DNA of 64,000 nt from Drosophila miranda. Taxonomy: Eukaryota; Arthropoda; Insecta; Diptera; Drosophilidae. Made by a program: the position numbers and the translations under genes. The DNA lies in contig NC_046674.1 in the NCBI RefSeq assembly GCF_003369915.1, positions 15,624,001 through 15,688,000 on the forward strand, read 5' to 3'. This document shows positions 46,501-58,741 of the stretch, piece by piece (the first letter of the stretch is position 1; the number at the start of each line of letters is the position of its first letter). The notes beneath the pieces are model-generated. The model was given only the letters and a program-made list of their open reading frames with translations, did not search any database and was not told the DNA's origin.

Positions 46501-47226
46501 CGATGTCCTTCATCATTTGCATTATTAGATCAGGTATGACCGGTGTGTCAAAGTGTTTGCAAATAAAATCCAAAAAGGTCTTCTGCGATTTAATATACTC
46601 CAGGAGTTGTAGGCACATGTGTTGATACGAAAACCAATCTTGTTCAGGCTTTTTGGTAAAGAGCATACTAAACGTTTTGCTAAAAAACGACGACAGCAAT
46701 GGATTTAACGGTGGTTCTTTTTCCAGATATGAATACAGCAGCTGTATTGTGTCCGCATCGGACAGAAGCTTCTCATCAAGGGACGGTAGGCCGCTATTTA
46801 TTAAACATAATCAAATCTATTTAATTAAATGGCAAAAAGAGAAAGATGGAAAAAGGCAGAGCTTACAGTGTGAGTATCTCACAGGACATGTTTGCGTAGC
46901 GAAAACGCTGTACCATGGGCAGATCATCAGAGGGTTCAGTTGTGATTAGCTCAACCAGACGCCTGATCACATCGGCACGTGTAAAATAGTTGACGAGAGT
47001 TTTCTTTTGCGTTTTGCACTCTTGCAGTATGTCCTCCTCATCTAGAAATTCCTCTAGCTTTGAATTCTGTGCGATGTATGAAGACGAAAGTGTGAGGCAA
47101 TGAGTGGGTGAGTGGACTAGGAGACGGAGACAGAGACGAAGACGCTGCAGGTGGCCACAAACTTACCTCCTTCTCTAGTAACGCCTCTATATTCGCTGAG
47201 GGCGCATAACCCTTGTCCCAAAACAT
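43558..47226 (-). CDS. SAPS-domain regulatory subunit of protein phosphatase 6
   Basis: Ten exons: 47226-47167, 47066-46867, 46793-46469, 46405-46092, 46023-45885, 45821-45703, 45640-45031, 44973-44909, 44841-43765 and 43702-43558; all phases agree and give 1017 residues. The N-terminus MFWDKGYAPSANIEALLEKE, then FLDEEDILQECKTQ and RYANMSCEILTL, matches the start of the PP6R/SAPS family. The SAPS helical repeats run to about residue 560, broken by an acidic insert with a DQDQDQD run. The C-terminal third is acidic and Ser/Asp-rich (DDEDDDEDE, DDDDDE), as in human PPP6R proteins. Known role: scaffold that binds the PP6 catalytic subunit. The last exon ends HTT then TAG, directly against a CA-rich repeat. 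D. melanogaster counterpart from memory: CG10289 (fmt). It diverges from the zinc-finger gene at 48275. Confidence 0.9.
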
Positions 47227-48274
47227 TTTTCGCAGGAACGTCTTGGCGGTGACACTTTCAGGCGGGGGGGAACAAGAATTTTTATTTCGGAAGCTTGTTA
47301 GCTTTTGTTTTGCTTTGCGGGCTTCACTACTTTCTTGGATATTTTTTGCACGAAGAATTTATTGTAACGTAGCATACACAAAGCACTGCGGGGCAAGAGT
47401 AAAGGGCAGTCAGTCAATTAAAACGAAAACGCTGCCGACTCTCGCACAAAGTAATGCGTAAATTTTGTAATTATGCTAAGCAGGTTCCACATATACACTA
47501 TAATGTAACGCAAGGATGAGTTTTGGCTTGTTGGTTGCTTTAGATTTGTGCAGGGTATCGTTGCGGCCACACTTACGATTATTTTTGGCTTGGTATTTCT
47601 CACGATTTGCTGCAGTTTTGATTGTTTTTCGTCCGAAAAAACCACGCTAAAATTTTCTTCTCTGCTTTTGTGTAGAGCTGCACAATATTCGATAGTATCT
47701 CCCAGTAATAAATCGATTCATCGATATCCCCAACCACCCGCAATATTTGATATCGAATAAAGCAGAACTGTTTAGCTTTGGAGTAATATTCTGATTTTGA
47801 TTTAATTTTTTTGTTGAAAGCGGTTTTGAATTGACGAAATCTAAACAAAGTAAACCCAAGGCGACTACGGTTATAGCTTTATAAAACACAAATATTGTCT
47901 ATACGAAATCAGCTTTGAGTCCGATATGGAATTTTTTTGCTTGACAATTTATTGCGCACTTGAGCACATTGTGCAGCGCCAATCGTTTTTAGGAATACCT
48001 TTTACCATTTCCGATGGCGATCTATAACGGCGAACAAATCCAGCGACTTTGAAAAACAGAAAAATAGTGTCTTTTTCCAGAACTCATTGATCCATGTATA
48101 TTCATATTAATATTTTCGCCTGTAAAAAAAACATATTATCAACAAAAAAATATATCGATATATTGATATATCAATATTTACATATTCGCTAAAATCTGCC
48201 CTTCTGACGCGTAAAGTTTTTCTGAAATATTTTGATTTCCAAAAAACTGGCCAACACGTCGTAGCGGGGCCAAA
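47227..48274. promoter_or_regulatory. divergent promoter region with DRE-type sites
   Basis: Shared upstream region of the PP6 regulatory subunit (minus) and the zinc-finger gene (plus). It holds a perfect TATCGATA at 48153-48160 and ATCGAT-type words near 47711-47726. TATCGATA is the DREF binding site common in housekeeping promoters (known). No TATA box seen at either gene. Confidence 0.6.
48153..48160. promoter_or_regulatory. DRE (DREF site)
   Basis: TATCGATA, 115 bases before the start codon at 48275. Confidence 0.65.
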
Positions 48275-51005
48275 ATGGATGAGGGGGCTCAGTACTCCAT
48301 ACAATCGGTGTGCCGCATTTGTCTGCAGCACCTGCAGAAAGATGCCTCCTTCGATCTGTTCCTGGTCCCGGGCCTGGCCAAAAAACTCTGCGTGTGCACC
48401 CCGCTGTCCGTGGAGCAGCAGGATGGTTATCCCAATAATCTGTGTACCAGCTGCTACTCCCGGCTGAATGACACGCACGAGTTCCAGAAGCTGTGCGTGG
48501 ACTCGGTGCAGAAGTTCCAGGACATGGTGGCCAAAAATGTCTTTTGCGTCGTCTCCACGAGCTCGCAGATTAAGAATTTCGATGTTCTGAATGTGGCCGG
48601 ACATGAGGGGGAACTGGTAGGGGATGAGGAGGATCGCATCAACTTTGATCCCCTGTTGGACCACAAAATGGAGCTGATCGACAATGAGGAGGATGTGTTC
48701 AAGATGCTGGAGCATGTGGATAAGGAGGCCGAGGAGGCGGAGATGGAAGTCAAGCAGGACGCTGAAGATGATCATTTGATGAGCGTATTTGCCGACGACT
48801 CTTCGGTGGAGAGCGGCAGTGACATCGATGAAGACGTGGACTTTGAGCCCAACAGCAGCGATGGCGATGACGACGTGCCCCTGTCCCAGCGTCTGAAAGG
48901 GACTCTCCGCCAATCGTCTAAGGCGAAATCCAAGAAATCCAGCGGTACAGACGTTAAGGAAGACGATGAGTTCTTGTCGGGATCAGAACCTGACGAAGAC
49001 GGCGAGAGCTCGAGGTCCAAACGAAGGAGGATTCCCCCCAGCGAACGTCACCTGCATCGCATCATCGATTGCCACATCTGCCACCAGAAATTCAAGAAAG
49101 CCATCCGCTACGAAGAGCACATGAAGCACCACAACGATCTCCTTCCCTTTCAGTGCAAGGTGGAAACCTGCAGGAAAGGTAATCCTCTCTAGCAATCACT
49201 CTTAAAAGAAATATTAACTAACGTTTCAATTTGGAGGTTTCACAACGGCAGGCGGCTTACGCCTTCACATAGACCATGCCCACACCGAACTGTCGGAGGT
49301 CCACTCGTGCAGCGTCGATGGCTGTGGGAAGAGCTTTCCGCGCATACGTCTGCTCACGTTCCACATGAAAAAGGTGCATAATATAGCAAAGTCAGCGGCC
49401 CCGCCTCGCGACTATCCCTGCACGGAGTGTGAGAAAGTATTCCGCTGTCCCATGGCCCTGAAGAAGCACATGTACAAGCACGATGGCAAGGAGCTGCCCT
49501 TCCCCTGCAACATCTGCGGCAAGCGGTTCGTGATCAACAGCGCCCTCAAGGATCATCTGATGCGGCATGCGGGCATCAAGAACTATGTGTGTCCCTACTG
49601 CGGCGTGGGCAAGACGACGCGCCAGGAGTGGAACACCCACATCCTGACTCACACCCAGGAGAAGAAGTTCAAGTGCCATATTTGCGAGCATGCCTCCCAC
49701 AACAAACAGAGCCTGGCCAATCACATCAAGATCGTCCACGAGAAGATCAAGAACTATGCCTGCCAGTACTGCGGTAAAACTTTCGGGAAATCGCATGCCT
49801 GCAAGATCCATGAGATGACACACACGGGAGAGAAGCGATGCGAGTGCAAGGTAAGAGACAGAGATCATCCAAATGAAACGAGTATCCTTTTACAGTCAAG
49901 GTTTCTTTGATTTCAGGTCTGTGGCAAGAAGTTCCTCTATCCAAAGAGTCTAACAAAGCATTTGAAGACGCACGAGAAGCGGGTACTTCGCGCCATTGAG
50001 ACCTATCGCCAACGGCAGGTGGAAATGGGCGAAACGGCACCCGGGGAACAGGTGGAGAACACCGCAGATGTTATGGGAGTACCTACCGCAGGTGGAACCG
50101 AATCGAGTGCGGGTGCAGAGCCAGTGATGTCACAGAATGCCGCCGATGAGCTGCTTAAAGTTTGTGCAGAATCGGTGGCCACCATACCCAAGGATCCGCG
50201 ACGTGTCCAACGCGTAGACATTTCCCAATTGGCGGGAACAGCTGTCAATCCCATATCGTCGGTGTCGGTGCCCTCGTGGTCCCCGCAGGAAGTGAACTTC
50301 ACCAAAAAGGAGGGCAAGCACATTTGTCCGGGCTGTGGGCAGGGCTTCAACAACATTGGCAATATGAAGAGACACTACAAGATCATCCACGAAAAGGTCA
50401 AGGACTTTGCCTGCCGCTTCTGTCCGAAGCGATTTGCGAAGGCCCAGACTTTGCGCCACCACGAATGGATCCACACGGGAGAGAAGCCATTCGAGTGCAA
50501 GACCTGTGGCACTCATTTCCGCCAGGAGACTGCCCTCAAGCGGCATCAGCGAACGCACGAGAACCGGCCGCCTGTTATCTCCTCGAAGTTCTATGCAGCC
50601 CGCGAGGAACTAGAGGAGCAAGAGCGCAGCAAAAGGGAAGCCAAACGCAAGGCGGAGGCAAAGCGGAAAGAAATTGCCGAGGCGGCCAAGGAACAGCTGT
50701 CGTCGCTGCACAAACTGGAGACGACCGACAGGAATCTGCACTCGTACGACGAGTACCAGGAGGCTGCCGCTGAGCGGGCAGCTGCCTCCGCCGAGCTGCA
50801 GGCACAGCAGTTCGAGGAGAATGAGGTGAAACGGCGGGCAGACGAAGAGCGGCGCAAGATCCAGGAGGCCGCCTACGAGCAGCTGCAAAGACTGCAGCAG
50901 CAGCAGGAGATCGACAAGGTGCAGACCTCTTACGATGGCTACTATGCGCAGAAGGCCCACGCGGATGGCACCAGCCTCGATGCCCTGAAGATCGATCATG
51001 TTTGA
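48275..51005 (+). CDS. D19A: ZAD plus 12-finger C2H2 protein, D19A/B-like
   Basis: Exons 48275-49178, 49237-49850 and 49917-51005 give 868 residues. A ZAD domain opens the protein (CRIC at residues 13-16, CTSC at 57-60), followed by an acidic linker (DDSSVESGSDIDED) and a basic patch KRRRIPPSERHLHR. Twelve C2H2 fingers follow, nine in one block (from CHICHQKF to CKVCGKKF) and three after a linker (CPGCGQGF, CRFCPKRF, CKTCGTHF). The C-terminal coiled-coil-like tail is rich in Glu, Arg and Lys. Introns cut fingers 2 and 9. ZAD proteins dimerise through this domain and bind DNA (known). It is a paralogue of the intronless gene at 56306-58624. Name from memory; which of D19A and D19B this corresponds to is unsure. 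Confidence 0.85.
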
Positions 51006-51214
51006 GGAAGAGGAACGGAACGGAGCCCAACGTTAAACGTTGCCCTTGGTCGTGGGGGAAAAGCAAATACTAATGTAGATGTTTTATACGAGCAGCAATA
51101 ATTGTATAGTCTTTGTAGAAGATATAGGGGATGTAGTTATATAAAACTTTTTTTAAACTACTACTCTTTACTACTTTGTCAATATGTAGTACTCTTAATG
51201 GAAAATCGTTTAGT

Positions 51215-54200
51215 CTACTCCTTGAGAATGAAAAGCTTCTTTAAGCTGTCCAACGTCAAGTTCTCTAGATCCCAGTGCGTACCGAGGGTTTTACTATCAT
51301 CGGCTGATGAAATTAGCGACAGAATATTCTCTTCAATGGTGCCATTCACTATAAACCGATGAACTGTCGTAGCTCTATAGAAGAACAAGCCATAAGATCA
51401 AACATGGAACATTGATTATCGAAAGTGAAACTTACTTTGTCTGGCCGAAGCGATGAATACGACCAATGGCCTGGCGTTCATCGCCAGGATTGAGGATTGG
51501 CTCCACCAGAAACACATGTGTGGCCTCGATCAGATTCAGACCCTTGGAGCCACGTGACAAGGCCATCAGCAGGCAGGTAACATTCATTTCTGTGCTCTAA
51601 AGGAGGGTTACAGAATGCTGGTTAGAGTGCGATAATCATTGTTTAAGCACTCATAACGAACCTTAAACTCATCCAGATCCATGTTACTGCATTTGCGGAA
51701 CACAATCCTATTCAACCTCAGTGCAATTGAAATTTGTTCTAGTATTGCCTGCCATTGCGAAAAGATGAGGATCTTAGCCTGATTATCGTCAGCAGTAATC
51801 TTGAGAATCAGTTGCACTATGCAGGTGATTTTCGTGGAAAAGCTCCCAACCATCGTTTTCGCCACCCCAGGACGAACGGAATGATATAACCTACAGAACA
51901 GAAAGTGATAGTCAGAGATATACATATGCCAAGGCTGATAAGCATTTCTTACTCCGGCGAATCCTGGCGACATATGGGACACTTGGTGCTGCACTCGAGG
52001 TTTTTTTTCCTCTTCATTTCGTCGAGACAGTCCTGGCAAATAAAGTGGCCGCAAACCATCATAACATACTGCAAGAGAGTTCAATAGAATATAAGTGTTT
52101 AGCTCGTGCGATATTTATCTGATTTATGATTATATTTACTCTCGAATCCTCATCGGTCTGGCAAATCGGACAGTTCCTGGCACTGTTGTCCTCCTTCAAG
52201 TGCTTCAAATACTTGAGACGTCCATTCAGCCGCGTGAAGTTACGCTGTGCGATTTCCAGTTTGATCAGATTCGTCCGCAATTGCTCATCGACCTGGCCCC
52301 TCAGGATGCGGAAATTCGACTGCTCTTTGGGATCATCGGTCAGCAGAATGCGCATCTTGCACATTTCCAGCTCATCGAATGACTTCACCATATACTCCAC
52401 CTCGATCCAGTACTTGGCCATGGATTTGGCCAGTCCCTGAAGACAGGAGAGCAAATCCAATTTGATTTTACATTCGCCAAGGTAGTCGCTGAATTCTGAT
52501 TTTGATCGCACGAATGTAAAGATTACTGAAAAGAGCAATACATTAATCAAAGATCAATTTAATTAGATTATTCACTCTGTACTTTTCAGAACACTGATCT
52601 CCATGCTGGGCTTCTCCAGGCCTTCGGTCATGTCGTTTTCTTTGTCAAACACAAGACATTCGAATTTATGCAAGGTCTCACGAATCTGGCACAGACGACA
52701 AGTGCTCGGCTTTTTTGGTTTCTTTTTGCCTTCATTCTGCTGGAAAAATGCCAAGAAGCTACAACTTGCCGATGCATTATCAGGTAGCACTCACCAAAAT
52801 CTCAGCCAGATGACAATCGGAAACATTGGTTATAAAACTAGTGATTTCCGCTGTTAGGGCCTCTCCCGCCTTGACTGCCCCAACAGCCCGACCAATAATA
52901 TCTTGCAGATACTCGAATTCCGAAAATAACTTGATCTTCAGATCCTCGAGACGTTGGTGCCACATTTCAATTACATAAATGATGCCCGCTATGGAGTGCA
53001 CGTGCTCCAATTTATCAACAACGACATACTGCACTTTGCTCAATATGACATCATGGAGGGCATGCTTGAGGTTGACCACTGTGGCCAGAAATTGGACAAT
53101 GCTGCCACGGAACTGATCTTCCAGCGTGTGCATTTCAGATATCTTCAACTGGTAGGCACTGAGAGCCGATTGGAGAACTTTGGAGGTTTCCTCCAGGTAC
53201 TTCCACCCAAACTTTTGCATCTGTGATTTATAGGTGGTCTCCTCGATTTCGGATATCCTGTCTTGAGGGGCAGCCAGAGCGCTCGCTTGCAGAATGTTAT
53301 AGAGAGCATGAATCTGGAGCACACTGTCCACGCTGTAAAAGGAAATAGTACGGGTACTATACAGGCCTATAACTGAGCATTTTTAGCTGATTTTTCTTAC
53401 GATATGTTGTCTTTGTTGTAGTCCGCTGCTAGCTTCAGCAAGAGCTTGTACTGCCTGATGGCCTGGTGGTAATGTTTGCGTATAAAGTATATGGCTGCCG
53501 ATCCATTGTACGCCGAGGCCCAACTGCGAAGCTGCTTCTTGCATTCGTTCTCGTTGTTGGATATCAGATGATTTAGGAGGTCCTGTGGATCCAGAAAGGA
53601 TAACGTGTGCAAACTGTTGTTGTTCACGACGGGCACGGAACAGGTCTTGCGTATGCGTAAAAATGGTTTTAGGATGATCCGCAGCAGCTGCGGAGAAATG
53701 GCCGCCAGGCGGGAGCTGTTGTCCTCGTTATGATGCGTATTCTTTGCCACTTCCTGGAGGAACTGTTCGTGGCACTTATTGTGCTCCTCGCGATAGTACA
53801 GAGATTCCACATTGCTAAGCTCCAGACGATGCACCACTTCCGTTTGCGGTGGAATCCCAAGCTCGTGCTTCACCTTCGACATGCAGGTGCGCCACAAGCT
53901 GTGCTCCAGCAGATCCAGCAATGGCTTTGGGTTGTGGTTCAGCTGGAAGGACTTATCGACAGTCTGCCAGGCAGCGGGCGGCTGGCAGGCCTCGTTGAAG
54001 CCAACGAACTGCAAGAGTGGCGGCAGATCGTCAATAGTTCCAGTGACGGCCCAACGATTTACAGCCGGCAGCATCCGCACCATTTCCGCCGCATGCGAGG
54101 TGGTGCTCTCTACCATCTAAAAAAGGGAAAATGCATTTATAACATTTCGAAAGAGATGCACTGGCTAGATGTCTTCTCTCTTACCTGAGCTTCGTCCAGG

Positions 54201-55559
54201 CAGACACGCCACCAGTTAACCATGAGAAGCGGACAGCTGGGACGCATATAGCGCTGCTGGTGGCGCATTTGGCGGTCGGACTTGTGGTCTGCGGTGTGAT
54301 GAATCTCATTGCGAAGGATAAGAAAATCTGTGAGCACAACATCGTACTTGGCCAGCTCCAAGGGACTATACCACGAGCCAGAGTGCAGGCCGGGGTACAG
54401 TAGGACCTTTAGGGCAGGCGAGATGTGCTTTTGCATCTCGTTGAACCACTGCATTTTAATGGCATTGGGCGAGACTATGATGGTGGTTCCGGACTCTACC
54501 AATTGCGTGTTTTCCATGTTTCCCAGTTCCGACCAGCAGCTGGGACACACATATGGGGGATCATTCACATCCCGCTCGTCACTGTTATTCATACATTCCT
54601 CGTGCTGCCACAGCTTGCACCTTCTGCACTTAATCTGGATGCCCTTTTTTTTGGTGCAAATGCAAAACAGTTCTTCCTGCTGCCGCGGCTTCTTCAGAGG
54701 CACGTAATCGTCGACACTCTCTAAGAGTTCTAGCCAATATTTGTTGTTGAATGTGCCCTTAACTCTGGGATTGAGCAGCAGCATGGCAAGGAACTCCACC
54801 GTCTTGCCCAAACCCATTTCATCTGCTAAGATGCCACCCGGGGGCAAAATTATCTTTGGCAGTTTCTCCTGAAACGGATAGAACTGCAGACAGTAGTCAT
54901 GCTTGAGCACGCGTGTATGTCCATCCAGCGCGTGCAGAACGGAGTAGTTCCCAGTAAATTCATTTGACTCTTGCTCGCGACTAAGCATCCAGCAAACGCT
55001 GCGCTCTTGGTATTTGCGCAACGTCGACTGGAAGCAGTCGGGAAGTTCCAAAGGCTTGTCCTTGCCCTCTCGCGCCTTCTGGTGTCTGTCGTAAAGAGCA
55101 TCGTATAGCTTCGTGGACACATACGTTTTGAGTGGTCGCTGATACAGCTTCTCCTGCTCGGCCACTGCAAAATCCAAGCTGGTCTCCAGGCAGAAATTTT
55201 TGAACACAATTGGCAATAGTATGGCAGCCATTTCCATGTCAAGCGGACGGGGCTGCGAACGAGTCGCCTGCTGCAAAAGCACCAAGATCCATTTGGCATC
55301 TTTTTTTATGGCTTTGAAGACCAACTTTCGGGGACGCTCGACTTCGCCTGCAAAAGCGTGAGTGAGAATCTTCCAGTTGTGGTAAACTTTTGTTCAACTT
55401 ACACTTTTTTATGCATTCTAAGAGTATCTTTGCATGCTCCGGCCCAAAGAAGTGCATTAGTTCCCAGCCCTTTATGGCATAAGTGAATTGCGAAGGCTCG
55501 CTCACTGATTCTATGGGAATTTCATCTGCGATTTCGCATAAAACAATAGGAGGATTCAT
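51215..55559 (-). CDS. SHPRH-like SNF2 helicase with PHD and RING fingers
   Basis: Ten exons: 55559-55403, 55347-54185, 54116-53401, 53332-52795, 52739-52583, 52525-52140, 52068-51953, 51890-51662, 51596-51436 and 51374-51215; phases agree and give 1260 residues. Motif I is [16 protein letters not shown] (about residue 220). A PHD finger lies inside the helicase half: [24 protein letters not shown] (281-330). The DEAH-type box is DEAQ at the end of exon 2. A RING finger starts CPICQTDE (about 1027) with CGHFICQDC and CPICRQD. Helicase C-terminal motifs: [29 protein letters not shown] and [13 protein letters not shown]. This order is that of SHPRH, a ubiquitin ligase for PCNA (known for vertebrates); this protein is shorter. 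Probably CG7376 of D. melanogaster, from memory. Its stop codon is 209 bases from that of the plus-strand zinc-finger gene. Confidence 0.9.
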
Positions 55560-56292
55560 CTTTTATTACGCAGCGAAGGAACACGAATAGACCCTCGGCC
55601 TCGTGAACTCTGCGAATAGTTGAAGAAGTTAAATGTACAATTGTATATTTCTGTTTGATTCTCGCAGGACTGGGAGTTGAGTGCTGTTTAGCGGGCGCCG
55701 ATGAAAGAATTGGACGCTAGGGATGTATCTCGATATATGTATGTATGAGTTTTTGTTGTTGTTGGGATTTGTGTTGCTGAGATTGTATTGGACTGTAGAT
55801 GTTACTGTAAAATGTGAATTAAATAAGGGGAACTTCTTTTCTAAGCAATCGATACTATATTTGTGTTGTTTCTTGTCTAAAAATCAAATACCCGCGACTT
55901 TTGACTCTTCTTATCGATACACAGGGTAGCTAAAAATAGTATCGGTATTTTTGTGCGATAGGCGGAATGAATTCGGCGTTAATTTCAAAATAACAAGCTC
56001 AAAACACCATTTTTCCTTCATAGATTCTAAAAATATTCCGTGATTTGTTTTGCAACTTCTATTCGGTTCTTCATATTTTACGTTTTGAATAATCATTTTC
56101 ATAGCGAAAACCCAAAAATAAATCTCAATAAAGCGACTTCTGAGAGAACAGACATAAAAAAGATCTTTTAAAATAATAGCGAATCGAATAAATGATACAT
56201 TTTAAAATACTATAGTATATATACTATGCTCATAGTAGTAGAAACACACATAATATACGTGTATATTACTAATAATAATAAACATATAGAGT
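55560..56292. promoter_or_regulatory. 5' region of the SHPRH-like gene with DRE-type sites
   Basis: TATCGATA at 55912-55919 and AATCGATA near 55847; GTATCGGTATTTTT near 55939 resembles core promoter Motif 6 in the plus orientation. No gene seen. The right end is the short 3' UTR of the next gene. Confidence 0.5.
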
Positions 56293-56305
56293 TTTATTGC
56301 TGTCC

Positions 56306-58624
56306 TCAGACATGATCCAATTTGAATGCATCGATGGTGGTGCCTTCCGCCTCGGCCTTCTGGGCATAGAAGCCATCGTAGGTGTTCGTCTGCTTCTGCA
56401 GCTTGTTTAACTGCTCGAATGCCGCCTCCTGGATCTTCCGCAGCTCCACCTCCGCCTTCCGCTTAGCTTCGTTCTCCTCCAGCTGGTAGGCCAATAGCTC
56501 CGCGGTGGCGGCAGCCCGCTCGGCAGCGGGATCCTGGTACTGCTCAAAGTTCTTTGGCTGCTGTCGCTTGACCGTTTCCGACTTGGGGGCCACCGGTTCC
56601 TTGGGCTTGCTTGGGGGCCTCGGCGGCTTGTCGTGGACCTTCATGTGGGTCTTGAGCACCTGCTCCTGGCGGAAGTGTTTGCCGCACACCTTGCACTCGT
56701 ACGGCTTCTCGCCCGTGTGTATGTACTCGTGGTGTCGCAGATACTGCTTCTTGGCGAACCGCTTGGGGCAGAAACGGCAGCAGAAGTCCTTCACCTTCTG
56801 ATGCACCACCTTGTAGTGGAGCTTCATGTTGCTCACATGGTTGAATCCCTTGCCGCAGTCCGGGCACATGTGCTGGCCCTCCTTCTTGGTGAAGTTCACC
56901 TGCGGCGACCACGACGGTAGGTTCACAGACGGTATGGGATTAACCACAGTGCCTGCCAACTGAGCAATGTCCACTCTCTCCACACGTCCTCGCAGGTGAG
57001 GGCTGGGCTTCGCAATGGTTGAGGAAGAGGCTGCCGCAGCGACCTCAGCCAGTAATGGATTGACTGTGGTCTGGTTTCTGGGCAGATCCGACTTTTCGTG
57101 AGTCTTTAAATGCTTGGTAAGGCCCTTCTCGAAGAGGAAGACCTTGCCGCAGATCTTGCACTCGCAGCACTTCTCTCCCGTGTGGCTTCTCTCGTGGATC
57201 TTGCAGGCATGCGACTTGCCAAACGTCTTCCCGCAGTACTGGCAGGCGAAATCCTTCCTCTTCTCATGCACCACCTTGACGTGGTTGGCCAGGGCTTGCT
57301 TGTTGTGCGAGGTGTGCTCGCACTGGCGGCACTCGTACTTCTTCTCCTTGGTGTGGGTGAGAATGTGTTTGTTCCACTCCTGGCGCGTTGTTTTGCCCAC
57401 GCCGCAGTACGGACAGACGTGGTTCTTAATGCCCGCATGCCGTAGCAAGTGATCCCTTAGCACACTGTTGATGGGGAATCGTTTGCCGCAGATCTCGCAG
57501 GCAAATGGCAGCTCCTCGCCCGTGTGCTTGTACATGTGCTTCTTGAGGGCCGTGGGGCAGCGGAAAACCTTGTCGCATTCCGTGCAGGGGAAGTCCCTTT
57601 GGGGCGTGTCCACCTTGTGCACCCGCTTCATGTGGAAGTTGAGTAGCACGGGCCGGGCAAAAGATTTGTTGCAACCCTCGTAGGTGCACGGATGCATTTC
57701 CGATGACTCCGTGTGTGCATGCTCTACGTGGACGCGCAGCCCGTTGGCCGTGGTGAATCCCTTCCGGCAGCTCTCCACCTTGCACTGGAAGGGGAGGAGA
57801 TCGTTGTGGTGCTTCATGTGCTCCTCGTAGCGAATGGCCTTCTTGAACTTCTGATGACAAATGTGGCAGTCGATGAGGCGATGGAGGTGTCGCTCGGCTG
57901 CGGGAATCCTCTTGCGCTTGGGCTTCTCCCTGCTCCCCTTCTCACCGTCTGAGTCCGAGTCGTCGGAGAAGGAGCTGAATTCGTCCGATTCATCCTTAAT
58001 GGGTCGTTTGCTGGCCTTGGCTTTGGTTCCGCGCCTGTTCCCGCGTCGGGCCCGCTGGGCCAGGGGCACGTCATCATCGCTGCTGTTCAGCTGAAAGTCC
58101 TCGTCCTGGTCGTTGTCGTTGCCGCTCTCAATGGAAGAGTCGTTGGATTCCTCGGCAGAGCCGAGCTCATCTTTCTCTACCTCCTCGACCTCCTTCTCTA
58201 CATCCTCTAGCATTTTGAACACATCCTCCTCATTCTCAATGATCTCTATCTTGGAATTCAAAAGCGGATCAAAGTTGACGTGGTCCTCGTCGTCGGGCGG
58301 CAGGTCTGCGACCGCTGCACTGGGATCCAAAACATCGAAGTTCGTCTGGCACGTGAAGGCATTGCTGGAGACCAAATCCTGGAATTTCTGCACCGAGTCC
58401 ACGCACAGCTTCTGGAAGTCGTGCAACTCGTTCAGTTTCGCGTAGCAGTTGAAGCAAAGGTTCTTGGGAAAGCCATCCTGCTGCTCCACCGATAGCGAAG
58501 TGCACACGCATAGTTTTTTGGCCAGGCCCGGAATCAAAAAGAGATCGTATGCCATTGTGTCGTGCAGGGTGCTCAGACAGGTGCGGCATACTGTATGTAT
58601 GGAGTACTGACTCCCCTCGTTCAT
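56306..58624 (-). CDS. D19B: intronless ZAD plus 12-finger C2H2 protein, D19A/B-like
   Basis: One frame of 772 residues. ZAD with CRTC at 13-16 and CFNC at 57-60; acidic linker; basic patch KPKRKRIPAAERHLHR; twelve C2H2 fingers in the same order as the paralogue at 48275-51005 (CHICHQKF to CKICGKVF, then CPDCGKGF, CRFCPKRF, CKVCGKHF), and the same Glu/Arg/Lys-rich tail ending FKLDHV. It lacks both introns of that paralogue. AATAAA occurs at 56298-56293, only seven bases past the stop codon, so the 3' UTR must be very short. The promoter carries Motif 1 and Motif 6 elements. Name from memory, unsure which paralogue. Confidence 0.87.
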   Translation of the reverse strand: MNEGSQYSIHTVCRTCLSTLHDTMAYDLFLIPGLAKKLCVCTSLSVEQQDGFPKNLCFNCYAKLNELHDFQKLCVDSVQKFQDLVSSNAFTCQTNFDVLDPSAAVADLPPDDEDHVNFDPLLNSKIEIIENEEDVFKMLEDVEKEVEEVEKDELGSAEESNDSSIESGNDNDQDEDFQLNSSDDDVPLAQRARRGNRRGTKAKASKRPIKDESDEFSSFSDDSDSDGEKGSREKPKRKRIPAAERHLHRLIDCHICHQKFKKAIRYEEHMKHHNDLLPFQCKVESCRKGFTTANGLRVHVEHAHTESSEMHPCTYEGCNKSFARPVLLNFHMKRVHKVDTPQRDFPCTECDKVFRCPTALKKHMYKHTGEELPFACEICGKRFPINSVLRDHLLRHAGIKNHVCPYCGVGKTTRQEWNKHILTHTKEKKYECRQCEHTSHNKQALANHVKVVHEKRKDFACQYCGKTFGKSHACKIHERSHTGEKCCECKICGKVFLFEKGLTKHLKTHEKSDLPRNQTTVNPLLAEVAAAASSSTIAKPSPHLRGRVERVDIAQLAGTVVNPIPSVNLPSWSPQVNFTKKEGQHMCPDCGKGFNHVSNMKLHYKVVHQKVKDFCCRFCPKRFAKKQYLRHHEYIHTGEKPYECKVCGKHFRQEQVLKTHMKVHDKPPRPPSKPKEPVAPKSETVKRQQPKNFEQYQDPAAERAAATAELLAYQLEENEAKRKAEVELRKIQEAAFEQLNKLQKQTNTYDGFYAQKAEAEGTTIDAFKLDHV

Positions 58625-58716
58625 TTTTCAATTTCGATTCGTTCAATTTTGACAATTAATAGCTGATGCAAAGAAATTCTGCTGAGAAAAATCTAACACA
58701 GTATCTATATACGTGT

Positions 58717-58727
58717 CAGTGTGACCG
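58717..58727 (-). promoter_or_regulatory. core promoter Motif 1 (M1BP site)
   Basis: On the minus strand CGGTCACACTG fits the Drosophila Motif 1 consensus YGGTCACACTR exactly and lies 93 bases before the start codon of the intronless zinc-finger gene. Confidence 0.75.
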
Positions 58728-58741
58728 CGGATTTATCGTTA

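Noticed and set aside
47600-47889. Overlapping minus-strand frames of about 80 codons upstream of the PP6 regulatory subunit gene
   Set aside because: They lie in the divergent promoter region, are AT-rich and have no similarity.
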